Shown one piece after another: positions 24,160 to 34,481 of a stretch of 64,000 bases of DNA. Position 1 is the first letter of the stretch. The number at the start of each line of letters is the position of its first letter. Below the pieces are notes generated by a model that saw only the letters and a list, made by a program, of their open reading frames with translations, was not told the DNA's origin and searched no databases. The DNA comes from Arachnopeziza araneosa. Lineage: Eukaryota > Ascomycota > Leotiomycetes > Helotiales > Arachnopezizaceae. Location: contig QYAI01000035.1 in the NCBI GenBank assembly GCA_003988855.1, positions 248,001 through 312,000 of the forward strand. Reading direction: 5' to 3'. The position numbers were made by a program, and so were the translations under genes.

Positions 24160-25481
24160 CTTGAACTTGAGAGTGAGTTGAAAGCAATTTAAACTCCGAG
24201 TAAAGACGATGAAGAGTCAAGTTCATCAATGACGGCCCATTTCTATCTTGGGTGACAAGTATGGAGATGATATACTTCCCTCGAATCGAATCACCGAACT
24301 TCTGTTTGTGGGCTGTGCGCTCAAGTACTCAGGCTCCACTCACCTCAAACTGAAAGTCGTCCCAATTTTCCAACGGTTTGAGACTCATCGCGGCTAGATT
24401 CCACCGATGACCGTCTTCTTTGCACAGCCAGGAAGGAACAAAATGGGGTTCTGTCTCTGACTTGTACCACAAGGCACAAGGAATGACTGGTCACGGCCTG
24501 TCGAATCATTTCAAGTTTTTGGAGGACACAGGGAGCTGCGCCATATCGAGACGCTCGATTCGCTTGGGGACTATAATAAGTTACGGGCGGATCAACTGAT
24601 AACCCGCGAAAGCCACAACTTTCTTTCAGCCATTTAGATGGCTGTTCAGGTAGATTTAGTGCAGCACTCATCCCGATGGGGAATTTTGAGAGCAAGGAGG
24701 AGTCATCGCTCGTGATATGTTCTCGTCAGGGGTTGACGGTGTGACGGCTACGTGCTTCCTGACTGATCTAGTCATCAAGGTGAGAGCGACGGCAGGAAAT
24801 CATAGCTCCCACCAACGTCGACAGATTGCTCCGTCTCCTCGCAAACCTGATGCGCTGGTTGAGGGAGAAGTATGCGACAAGACCTTGTCTCCACACTGGA
24901 AGAGAGCAAGCGAATTGAAGATGGACACCAAGAGAATCGAGCAGCAGGGCTGCATATTCCAAGCATCCTCTGAAAACTATTTCAGGATGGCTATTTCGGC
25001 CCGGGGACTGGTTCCTGGAGTAACGTTCTCCTCGTGCCCAGTCCAAACGCGACAGGAAAATTAGACGACGCAGATACGAAAAGTCATTGGATTACAGGAG
25101 CAAAACAAGTGGGAAAATGAGCGAAAGAATGCCAGCGCGAAAGAGGGCTGAAATGCAGAGTTTCGGAATCTGAGTTATGTGGTTCGTAGGGATGTCGTTA
25201 ATATTAAGGAAAGTGCCGGCGCCACAGAGACTGCGCCTCTCAGCCCTTTTCGAGTCTCGAGGCTGAGGGAGAGAGGGTAAGCGCCATGAATACCCTCAAG
25301 GTATCGACTTTTGAAACGGTTTGATTGTAACCTTCAACATGATCCTGATCCTGGGCCAGCTGGAACTGTGAATCCATCCCGAGGAGAGCAAGGCTTTCTT
25401 CCCAGAATTGTAATTAAAATCAGCCCAAGCAAGGAAAAAGAGCCCCGAGAACTTCTTCTCCGCTGACAATGGTTCGCTAAG
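24160..25481. other. intergenic, 1.3 kb
   Basis: This is the promoter side of the Zn2Cys6 gene and the left edge of the decayed segment. ORFs of 60-116 codons on both strands lack motifs and are treated as chance. Confidence 0.5.
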
Positions 25482-25721
25482 ATGGCTGTGGAAACGGCAA
25501 AGGAGCATCTGAGCATGTATGGCGATATGATGAAAGAGTGTGAAGCACACCGGACGAAGGACACACGTTGCCCTCCACTCGCAGAATTCACTGGTACTTT
25601 CATCAACGACGACGACTTGCAGCACTACCACCATGACATTTTTGGCTTCCCTCCAAGGTCAAGAGAAGAAGAGGAACTTCGGTGCTTAGTCGACTGCTTC
25701 ATCAGTAATGTTGGCGTTTGA
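25482..25721 (+). pseudogene. C-terminal scrap of a beta-lactamase-like (serine hydrolase) protein
   Basis: A 79-codon ORF reads AKEHLSMYGDMMKECEAHRT, then PPLAEFTGTF and LQHYHHDIFGFPPRSREE. In fungal beta-lactamase/transpeptidase-like proteins, the C-terminal beta-barrel has a very similar order: helix, PLxxYxGTYxND, a variable part, and then HYHHDxFxFLP. Here the two motifs are directly abutted, so about 30-40 residues appear deleted, and the catalytic N-terminal domain is absent. I therefore read it as a remnant. It overlaps the start of the nucleotidyltransferase frame by a few bases. The assignment rests on motif order recalled from the family, not on a search. Confidence 0.4.
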
Positions 25722-26983
25722 TCTTGGGGAAATACGTCCGGCTCAGACATGTGCAGCAGCAACCCAAACTTGGGAAGGAAGAACGCCAAAAGATTCTCAA
25801 GCAGGCACATGTTCTCTTTAGACAAGAGGGCATTGATAAAGCTGAGCAGCATTTACTCAAGCTTTTTCACCGATTTGATCTTTGCTATGAAACGACTTAC
25901 GATCTTCTCATCAACTTTTACGGTGACATGGGATTTCCAGCCCGCGAGAAACACTGGATTCAGGAACAGATCACCCGTATAAACAACCGGGAAAAGATGG
26001 AGCCTAACGCAATGACGACGGATGTACGGATCATGTTACATGTTATGCCGCAGGCCTCGAGCAGTGGCTTACCGCAGATTCGCATTCTTGAGCAGATTCT
26101 GGCCACATTCCAAAAATGCCCTGAACTTGAAAAGGCGTTTGTGCGAGGCTCACTGGCACGCGGTAACGCTGACCTCTACTCTGACATCGACCTTCTCTGT
26201 GAGGTCTCGCCCCAGGATTTCGCCTCGTTCATTGAACAGGCGGATAGCGCCATCAAGAATCACCATAACGCTGTTGCAGATAGACTGGTAGATGCTGTAG
26301 TGAAAGACTTTGGCGGTATTGGCTATATCTATCTGCTAGAGGCAAACGGGAGGATTTATCAGCTTGACCTTTACGCTACCTGTCAGGGGAGACCATGGGG
26401 CTCCGAAACATACAGGCGAGAGATTTTCCGCCGGATTCGCAAAGAGGATGACATTGAGAAACGGGAGTCTTTGCTCTATCGCTTGCACGGCGCAAAGGTC
26501 GACCACCAAATCCAATGCCTCCAGAACGTCGAGCCCTCGGTGGGCTAAACACTGGTAGAACCCAACGTCTTGGGAGTTATGCTCAAGAAACGTCTAGAGC
26601 GCGGTGATATCTTCGTTGCCAGCAGCCAATACAACATGTGGAAAACCTGCTTCGTCAAGATGGTCCGTCAGAAGTTTGATGTGCAGTACCACGATTATGG
26701 CTTCTACCATCTGAAGCGGTTAGCCATCGAAGCGGTTGACGGCGGCATGCTGTTCGAGGACTTAGGTGCAATTTTCACCTCTCCGCTGACCAGTAAAGAT
26801 TTCGTCCAAGTGCATCACTACGCGATGGATTTTGCACAGAAGCACCTCCCTGAGGACTATACCCAGCAACGGAGGCTGATCGATGTTGTGTCACGCCACA
26901 TTGGAGGCTCACAACCGAAAGCTGTGCGAACAAAGCTTGCCCCTGGGTTACGAAATACCCTAGATCTCTCCTACTCGGCATAA
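25709..26983 (+). pseudogene. bacterial-like nucleotidyltransferase, split by an in-frame TAA
   Basis: The frame is open from just after a TAA at 25706-25708 to a TAA at 26546-26548, and continues in the same frame to 26983. The first part has the NTP-transferase signature FVRGSLARGNADLYSDIDLL (near residue 140-160): GS and the DxD pair that bind nucleotide and metal. A later QLDLYATCQG could carry the third acidic residue. An N-terminal helical region precedes it, and the 138 codons after the stop (from MLKKRLERGDIFVASSQYNMW) read as a helical C-terminal domain. No ATG opens the frame; the first in-frame ATG is about 70 codons in. No intron can remove the stop: the only GT-AG pair around it is 19 nt apart. 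The gene looks acquired from bacteria and inactivated; the substrate is unknown. Confidence 0.6.
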
Positions 26984-27101
26984 TTTCCGGATGCAATAGC
27001 AGTCAGTACAATGAATATCAATACATTACCCCCTGTAAGGCAAGCTGATATGGGCTCTAAGTGCTCCAATAAAGCCAGCTAGCAAATTCAGCTTCCCCAT
27101 C

Positions 27102-29972
27102 TCAAATTTGCAGCTTCTCCAGGTACTTGACCGCGATCTCGAAACCCGCATCCACCTTAGTTACATCCGTTCCATTCCCAGTTCTCGTCGCCGTTCCCTT
27201 ATCGCTCACCCCACCACCCACAGCCCCCGCCACCTGCGACGCCCATTCGCTAGCTATCAAACCTTGAGACTTGTGCTTCTGTTTAATGCGTTAGAGCAGC
27301 GGTATCCACCGAGGAGACTACTTACTGAGGCTACGAAGCAGCCATGGGCTACCTTGCCTGTTGTGCCATCGACGCCGATAAAGTACACGCTTTTGTCTTG
27401 GTTCTTGTGCGAGACATGCTTGATGGCTTCGGAGACAGCTTTAGTAGATGAGTTAGGAGGGAGCTCAGCAACGAAGGAGGTGCTGGCCGTATTTTGCTCG
27501 AAGTAGGTGTTAACGAGGTTGATAGCGGCGTTGAATTGAACTTTCTGGGCTTCCTTTTGCTCTTTGTAGATATCTTTAGCAACGATTTCTAGTCGTTTCA
27601 AGAAAGATTTCTTAGTCAATAATAAAATAGCCAGCTTGCTAAACTCAGTCTGAGTCTCTTTGATAAACTTCTCCTTTTCGGGAGAGTAACTCATTCGCTC
27701 AAGTCTAACAGATGCTCTGTTTGAAAGTTGTTGGCGATTTGTCGGACTTCTGCAGCTTCTTGACCTGTGACAGCTACAATTCGTCAGATGCCCTTGGCAA
27801 TACCAGACTCCTCCAGTACAGTAAGCTCCTTGATCTCGCCAGTCCGGTCAACATGTGTACCTCCACAGAATTCAATGCTATACTTCCACCAATCCTTGGC
27901 AGAGACATCGGAAATCAACTTGTCAACAGCCATGCCAATGGACACAACCCTAACGAGATCAAGATATGTTTCGCCAAACACGGCACGTACGCCTTCGATC
28001 TCTCGTGCAATAGACAAAAGGACATCTGATGCAAACACTTCCTTGTCGTCCTTGATGTACTAGTTTGAGTAATTTTCAATTTTCTCAATCTCCTGATCCG
28101 TAACACTAGTTTTGTGTGAGAAATCAAACCGTAGCTTTTCTGACGAAACGAGAGACCCCTTCCGTTCGGTGTCGTTACCGAGAACTTCTCGCAAGGCGAA
28201 GTTGAGGATGTGGGTTCCGGTGTGGTTTATCCGAATTGACTGCCGTCGCAATTCGTCGTATTCAGCGAGGATGTTATCACCTACCGACAAGGAGCCGTAC
28301 TTGAGGTAGCCAGTGTGAAGTACATACCCCTTGTAAGACTGGACGATATGTACATCTAGCTCGGCGCAACCATCAATAACTAGCCGTCCGGTGTCGAACT
28401 CCTGACCACCAAATTGGTCTTATTAAGGAGAAGACCAAACTGCTCGCCCTCCGGGATTTCGGAAGTCGTTTGGAGGAGCTTCTTGCCGTGGAAAAGCACC
28501 TTGATTGTAGCATTGATGACGCCCCTCTGGTATTTCGCAGCATCATCTGTCTTAGAAATGTCATCCATCTTCTCCAAAGCAGCTATGTCGTGAACGTCAA
28601 AAGTGATCCCATCAGAAGCACCTTTCTTTCGCCTCTGCTAGCCTCGCGAGCCTTGTCTTGAGCAATCAATACTTCCTTGTCATTGATAATCAAGCCTTGC
28701 TCTTCTGCCATAAGCTTTGTAAGATCAACTGGGAAATCCGTATGTATCGTATAAGCGCTAGGGAGGTTCTTTGACTCTCTAGATTGACAGCTTTGAGCAT
28801 ATTTGTCGAACATGACCCCTCCGCGATCTAGACTGAGGGCAAAAGCTTTCTCTTCTTCATCTAGAATCTCCTTAACATCTTGCTCCTTCCTTCGAGCCTC
28901 TGGAAAGACATCTCCAAATTGCTCGACAACTGTAGGCACAATTTTAGAGAAGAACGAGCCGATTTCAGCGTTAAAATACTTTCTGCCGTATCGCGCGCCG
29001 CGTCGCAACACTCTGCATATAACGTAGCCACGCCCTGCATTGTTCGGCACGGCATTATCCGAGATAGCAATTGTACATGTATGTACATCAACATCATCAG
29101 CGCCAAACTTTCTTGTATAAGGACGAGCTCCTGTAACCTCCTGGATCTTCTCGAAAAGAGGAGTAAAGAGATCCGTATCATAGTTGGACGGCTTGTTCTG
29201 TAACACTAATAACAAACGCTCAAACCCTAGGCCGGTATCGATGTGCTTGTTCGGGAGTAATCTCAAAGACTTATCTGGTTCTCGATTGAACTGTACAAAA
29301 ACAACATTCCAGATCTCTATCACGTTAGGATCGTCCTGATTGACCAGATGAGCGGCATTCCGGCCCCCGATTCTGTCGTAGTGCAGGGCCCGCACGGTCC
29401 TTGGTCTCCCATCTCCCAGAAGTTGTCCTTCATATCCCCGGGCACTATATGACCATCATGAACGCCGACATCCCGCCATAGCTCCCTATAACCTCGTCAT
29501 CTGGGCCAAGCTACAGTCTGTCGGGATCGAAGCCATAAAGCTTGGTGAGCAGCTCCCATAAATACTGGATAGCTTCCTTCTTGAAGTAGTCGCCGAATGG
29601 CCAGTTGCCCAACATCTCGAAAAAAGTATGGTGATAGCTGTCCTTGCCTACATCGTCGAGATCGTTGTACTTTCCGCCTGCGCGGATGCATTTTTGAGAG
29701 TTGGTGGCTCGTTCTAATTGGGCAAAGTCGGAATTGGGGTCTACGGTTTCAAGGAAGATGGCTTTGTATTGGTTCATCCCAGCATTCGTAAAGAGGAGGG
29801 TAGGGTCGTTCAGCGGGACAACAGAGGAGGATGGGACTAGTTGGTTATCAGTTTAAGCAGATCAGGTCGCGTTAGGGCACAAGGTACCATAAGTGTGGCC
29901 TCTCTCTTTGAAGTAGTTGAGAAAGGTGTCGCGAGTTCTCTTAGCCGGCCATTGTTCTGATGCTGACGCCAT
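27102..29972 (-). pseudogene. ALA1: alanyl-tRNA synthetase pseudogene
   Basis: The full span of a eukaryotic-type AlaRS is present on the minus strand, from MASASEQWPAKRTRD (ATG at 29972; intron 29837-29887) to the C-terminal EIAVKYLEKLQI (stop 27102-27104; intron 27270-27325). Landmarks are intact: class II core ERGHTY...NAGMNQYKAIF, TGLGFERLL, HTGTHILNFALREVLG, and the zinc-binding SIEFCGGTHV. The frame is broken about seven times: TAG with a deletion after DPDRL (29511), a deletion at CGPC/HYDRIGG (about 29388), a 1-nt shift at GERK/KGAS (about 28628), loss of about five codons at NKTN/GGQEF (about 28410), TAG at 28060, TGA at 27784, and a shift near 27720. Splice sites are preserved, so this was a genomic duplicate, not a retrocopy. 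AlaRS is essential, so a functional copy must lie elsewhere. Confidence 0.88.
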
Positions 29973-30471
29973 TGTGGGTTTGGCGTGCGCCAGGCCTGCA
30001 AGAGTAGAACGCGGTCGATACGCAGAAGTTGTGATGATCCAGACGAGAAGTGTTATTGTTGTTGTTGAGGGTTTAGAATTTACTGCGATGAGGCCTCCAA
30101 GGTACTTTGCACATGATTAAACATGTTCGTGCCTAACTTTAGCTATTGCGGCCGATTTGTTTGTTTCTAAATGGAAACACGTGATAAGGTTAGTTCGATA
30201 CGCTTTCTGATAGATCATGTTCGAATGTAGGCGAAAGAATTTATTCGGAGCCTTCGGCCACATAAGATTGGAGTAGTAGTAATAAGAGCTGATTGCGTTG
30301 TGAATGAACAACCTACAGCAACAAGATTCAGTCCCACAGGATTTCCTGGGCCACCTCACAAGCCGAGTTATCACCCATTGCGAGTGACCTTTGAAGCTCC
30401 AATTTTAGGATCTGTTCTGTACATTTTCACTCGAGAGATTTCTTTGTGATAGTATTCTAATCGTGACATAG
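29973..30471. other. intergenic, about 500 bp
   Basis: This is the former AlaRS promoter and upstream DNA. No gene was recognised. Confidence 0.45.
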
Positions 30472-30690
30472 ATGTGCGACGACGGACTCGCAGAGTACGC
30501 TTGTGCTGATCGCCACGAGGCAAGAGGAGAGGATCGAGCGAGGCTCAAGGAAATTAAGAGATGTTTAAATGTACAGAACCACAACCTGCCAGTTTGTGCA
30601 GCCAGAGGCCGAGCTCATGATTGGCAGGACGACGATGATACCCAGAACTGCCCTGAATGCAGAGGAGAAACTCCACCAGAGACACCTTAG
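30472..30690 (+). CDS. small Cys/His-containing hypothetical protein
   Basis: A 72-codon ORF with ATG start encodes an acidic protein with six cysteines, including a C-terminal NCPECRGE knuckle and an upstream CADRH. Small fungal proteins with dispersed CxxC motifs of this kind are common and usually uncharacterised; a zinc-binding fold is possible. It has no introns and no recognised family. It lies in a segment rich in broken genes, so it may itself be a fragment. A long antisense ORF overlaps it but has poorer composition. Confidence 0.35.
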   Translation: MCDDGLAEYACADRHEARGEDRARLKEIKRCLNVQNHNLPVCAARGRAHDWQDDDDTQNCPECRGETPPETP

Positions 30691-30803
30691 GTTTAGGCAT
30701 AGGTAGATAGCAAGACCTTTTACTATGATACTTAGACAAATAACCTGGCCTTCAAACCTAACTTTACTGCTTGCCTTGACTTACCCAAATTCAAGATTAT
30801 TCG

Positions 30804-31238
30804 TCATGACTGCAGATAATTGGCACCCCATTTATACGTTGAGCAATATTTTCTTGCTCTGTCAACCCACTCCTTACGCAAGATAAAAACCCTAGTATTC
30901 ATTAGATATAGCATATCTTTAGCTAACAGAACTTACCAAGCATCTCCCTGCCGTGACGCGAGGTAAACTTCATGAGGTAGCGCCAATACCTCTTCCTTAC
31001 TGAACGAACGTTTAACATTAAAGTCAATAATAAACCATGCTCTCACAGCGTTATCCGAATCAAATTGAGGCAGAATATGCTCGGCGTCGCGACATTCAGC
31101 CTTTAAATTGTTATTGAAAGGCCGCTTTCGAACTTGCGCGCTGAAGTCCTGGGCAAGGCGGGTAGGTCGTGCGAATTTGTTCCCTGGAATGTCTGTCACG
31201 CACGCGCGAATAATAACTCGAAGCGGATCGTCTGTCAT
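30804..31238 (-). CDS. hypothetical protein, probably the 3' part of a longer broken gene
   Basis: Exon 1 (31238-30937) encodes MTDDPLRVIIRACVTDIPG and onward. A good donor TG|GTAAGT and an acceptor ATACTAG define a 45-nt intron (30892-30936), after which VFILRKEWVDRARKYC continues in frame to TGA 30804-30806; 129 residues in all. Without splicing the ORF stops at 30933, within the intron. The frame is also open upstream to 31430 but for a single TAA at 31242-31244, so the ATG at 31238 may not be the original start. No family was recognised for this part. Confidence 0.4.
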
Positions 31239-31430
31239 AATTTAGAATATGTAGGAGAATGGAGTCTCTGTCGTCGAGGTAGCTGGAAGTAGCAGTTTAC
31301 GTTGGCGCTGTCTAGATTTCGCCACGCAGAGAACATGTTTTCGGAGGTAGTGGTCGCGATGACAGAGCTCAGCCTTGCATTTGATCAGCTGCAGGCCACG
31401 GTCGTTGGCGGACCAGCAGCAAGGCTTCAT
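31239..31430 (-). pseudogene. in-frame Cys/His-rich upstream segment, cut off by TAA
   Basis: Sixty-two codons in the same frame as the 30804-31238 gene, separated from it by one TAA and an ATT codon. The segment contains CCWSANDRGLQLIKCKAELC and HRDHYLRKHVLC, which recalls a degenerate MYND-type zinc finger (paired cysteines, then HxxxC). Together with the downstream part it could be one gene of about 190 residues inactivated by a CAA or GAA to TAA change. The MYND reading is tentative. Confidence 0.35.
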
Positions 31431-33028
31431 CCAAAAGGAAATACATCAGCCTCATTCAATGCAAGTAATGACTGACACAAGTATATTTTGCTCTGCGACA
31501 TTGAATATTGGAGCGGGCTCAATTAGTTAGTCTATTTCCTTATGATCTTGGAAAGGCCAATGTTCTTCTGCTTAGCGTCCCTCTCGAGGCATTCATAGAC
31601 TTCCTTTTGGGAATAGAGAACCGGAGGGTTGTCTTCTGGAGAGGCAATCTCGGACCAATCCGCAAATGTCTTGGGCTTGGAGTGATGTATTATCGCCTTC
31701 CCATGGCCGACGATAAAGAAACTACCCCACCTGCCAGGTCCGTTTATAGAGTGAGGATGGTGGAGAAAGTTCGTAGGTAAAAAGGCAGCGGTAGCACCTA
31801 GGGGTATAAAGCATGAAGAGTTGATTCATGAGAGGTGTGAGTTAAAGATGTTATTATTGTCTGAAGGAGAGTGTGACCTGATTACGTAATTTATATCTGA
31901 AGGATGTCGGGAAACGGAATTCCGGCAAGGTACGCGCAACCACGCCAGATTTTATTACTAAAGATTAACCGAGATTGCTATAACCACACCGCCGCCGACC
32001 AAGATCCTTGATCGCTTGATTGGAGGACCGCCACCAGACTAATAAAAGCTTTTTAGCATTAGATTGAAACCTAGATATCTATATCTGATCGTTCTATAAT
32101 TTTAAAAAGTGAAAAATTCTTGATGGTGGCGTTACGAGTCATGGGTCCTCAATAGTGCAAAAGAAGGCTGGGCGGCGGCGACGCGATGATAATTTTCGGA
32201 TTTGATACGTCCGGTGGAGAGGTATATAACACGATAATGACAAAAATGAATAGAAATTTGAACGTGTTCATAAATTTAAGATCGCTTGAACTCGAAGTGC
32301 GCCTCGGGACGTAGAGATAGATGTCATAATATAACTTTAATTTAAGTGTTGAAGACTATCCTTAGTCATCACGTGACCAACACGTGACCCTTGTCCTAAT
32401 ATATAGACCAGATCCGATGCAGACTTCTCTCAATTGAATACAACATATACACACACATCCATCAGAGAAATTTAAACCCCTGAAATATGGATTCGTCTCG
32501 GCAAGGAGGGACCCTCGCTATGTAAGGACAGACGTTAGAATTTCATTTTATACCTGCGGAACTATGCTCGGTTGTAGGTGCTGCAGCAATCGGATTTCTC
32601 AATCTTGCATATTTTGTGCCGCTACATCTCACTTCCCAGTTAACCAAGTCAAGTCTGTAATCATATATCCCTCATTCTCTACAATCGTAGCTCCCGAATT
32701 TTCAATCTGGTTACGGTAGGCTGTGTTAAACAGGGTCAAGACCCCTCTCTCAATCTCTGTTCATCCTGATCACATCTATCCCACCGTCAGGTCGCCGATG
32801 ATCGAACAAGCCTCGTCATGTAAGATTGATTTATGAAACAATGAGTGTGATCCGTTGAATGAGAGCATGAGACTCACTCAAAATGCGATTTATACTTCAG
32901 CCGATCCATTCACGGAAGAGTCTTCAACTCGGATCTAGCGTCTGGGCCAGGATACAAACGCGGTCTGGCGTGATATGATGTGGATATGCAACGTACCATT
33001 GCAGCTTGCAAATCGATAGAACCCTTGC
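31431..33028. other. AT-rich intergenic region, 1.6 kb
   Basis: No conserved protein is visible. A possible small two-exon gene sits at 32487-32719: ATG at 32487, intron 32522-32577 (GTAAGG...TTGTAG), and stop TAG at 32717; its product would be about 58 residues with no known motif. It is preceded by a convincing promoter (see 32370-32406). Confidence 0.4.
32370..32406 (+). promoter_or_regulatory. tandem CACGTGAC boxes followed by TATA-like element
   Basis: Two copies of CACGTGAC (32370-32377, 32381-32388), 11 bp apart and in direct orientation, precede an ATATATAGA stretch at about 32398. A short possible coding unit begins at 32487. CACGTG is the E-box bound by bHLH factors such as Cbf1 or Pho4 types. 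Confidence 0.45.
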
Positions 33029-34017
33029 TTACAGAGTGGGAATGAAGTTTTTTGAATCCTCTTTCTGCTGTGTTGCTGACTCCGGGAATGCCGCGATGCC
33101 TGCCAGAATGCCACCAACCATGAACACAAGGGACACGATTGACCAGATAACACCCCAACATTGCGAAGATCCCCCATATCTCTTAGCGAACACGCTCGCA
33201 TCAGATTCATTAACTTTTCGGAGGATGAGGTCGTCGCAGATATCCCAGACGCTATAGAGGGAACTCATAACACCAATGAATAGAACCACGAATCTCAAAG
33301 CTTCAGCGTGAGCAATGAACCAACAAGCTACGAGCAACCCGACGGCAAGCAATACCGTGATGATCGTGAGCCAGTCTCTTCGAGCCCACCAAAGTGTAAG
33401 CAAGAAACATGCCGCAAGGACAAAGCTGGCGACTTTGCTAGCCACAATGTCAAAGCCGCAGAAGATGAGGAGGGCTCCAATGAGCGAGGACCCAAGATAG
33501 CCCGCCGGTAAAGTGATGGCGCTGATTCCGCCCTGCACTAGAATCGAAGCGTTAGCATTTCCTATTCAGTGGTTTCAGGATTTGAAGATAGGCCGAGCGA
33601 AGCAGAGCCATTTGACTGAACATTAGTAGAGGAATTTCATGAAGAAATTCGAACAAGACATTACTTACTGTGCGTTACTCCTCCTTCTCTAGGGTCCAAA
33701 GATATAGATTTGACTCTACCTCCTGTAAAAACTGCGGTAATAGCGTGTCCGAATTCGTGGAATGCGATAACAAGCATTTTGAACGGCCATAGCACCATTC
33801 TCACGTAGGGAATGTTCCATAGTAGTGCAATGACGACTGCATAGACCACGATGATGCCCAATGTCACCTTCTGGGCGCTGTCGACTGATAGACCCCGTCT
33901 TGCGAGAGCATGCCCCGAAAGCCTTGCCAAATCTGGACCAGCCGCCAAGACAGCTCTCTTCGCAGATCGTGCGATGTCAAGACGGGCAGACGCGATATTC
34001 GAGAGTACGGGAGCCAT
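33029..34017 (-). CDS. M50B-like zinc metalloprotease family membrane protein
   Basis: Two exons on the minus strand (34017-33669, 33537-33029) are joined across a 131-nt intron; 285 residues. The HEFGHA zinc-binding motif is at residues 87-92 inside a membrane segment (MLVIAFHEFGHAITAVFTGG). The splice join gives GVTHMQGGISAITLPAGYLGS minus its last residue, a conserved stretch after the active site. At least five further hydrophobic segments follow. Fungal proteins of this type (peptidase M50B-like) are integral membrane proteins of unknown substrate, related in fold to site-2 proteases. The tail after residue 265 is hydrophilic. A GTAAGC sequence at the stop codon could be a splice donor, but no convincing further exon was found. 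Confidence 0.85.
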
Positions 34018-34481
34018 ATCTACTGATTGAAGACGTCGTATGAGGCTGCACTGTGAGCGAGAGGGGTCCTCCAGATCTTTATATCTGGACAGCCACGCGT
34101 TTGTTTCACATACTCGTACTGCGCCTCACTGGTCGACGAGGCTGAGAAAGAAGCAATGCTATTTTTAGCATCGATGCTTGTGACCAATACAAGAGAAGGG
34201 AGCAGGTAGGTTTAAGGATCGCCGGTCTATGTGTTATGAATAAATTGTTTGAAGTTGTAAATATATAGCCCTGGTAGTGGGATTTGGAGAAATGCCATGA
34301 TCCATCAGACCAGAATATCCCTGCTAGCGCCAATCAGAAGCCGAGTTGACGGGCTACGTCATACCTTGTTCAAGTACTTGAAGCGTAAAGAAGCACACGA
34401 GATATACACAGTCCACTCGTTCTCTCTTCCCTAAGGATTCAACCCTTTCCAACACCAGAAGAAAACCCATATCAACTCAAG
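34018..34481. promoter_or_regulatory. divergent promoter region, 464 bp
   Basis: This lies between the minus-strand M50B-like gene and the plus-strand EI24-like gene. No other coding unit was seen. Confidence 0.45.

Noticed and set aside
24345..25064. Two ORFs of about 115 codons upstream of the Zn2Cys6 gene
   Set aside because: They show no motif, splice continuity or hydrophobic core; opposite-strand ORFs of similar size overlap.
27102..29972. AlaRS as a functional gene with extra introns
   Set aside because: The lesions lie inside conserved core segments, several are isolated stops, and no GT-AG pairs of plausible length remove them while keeping the frame.
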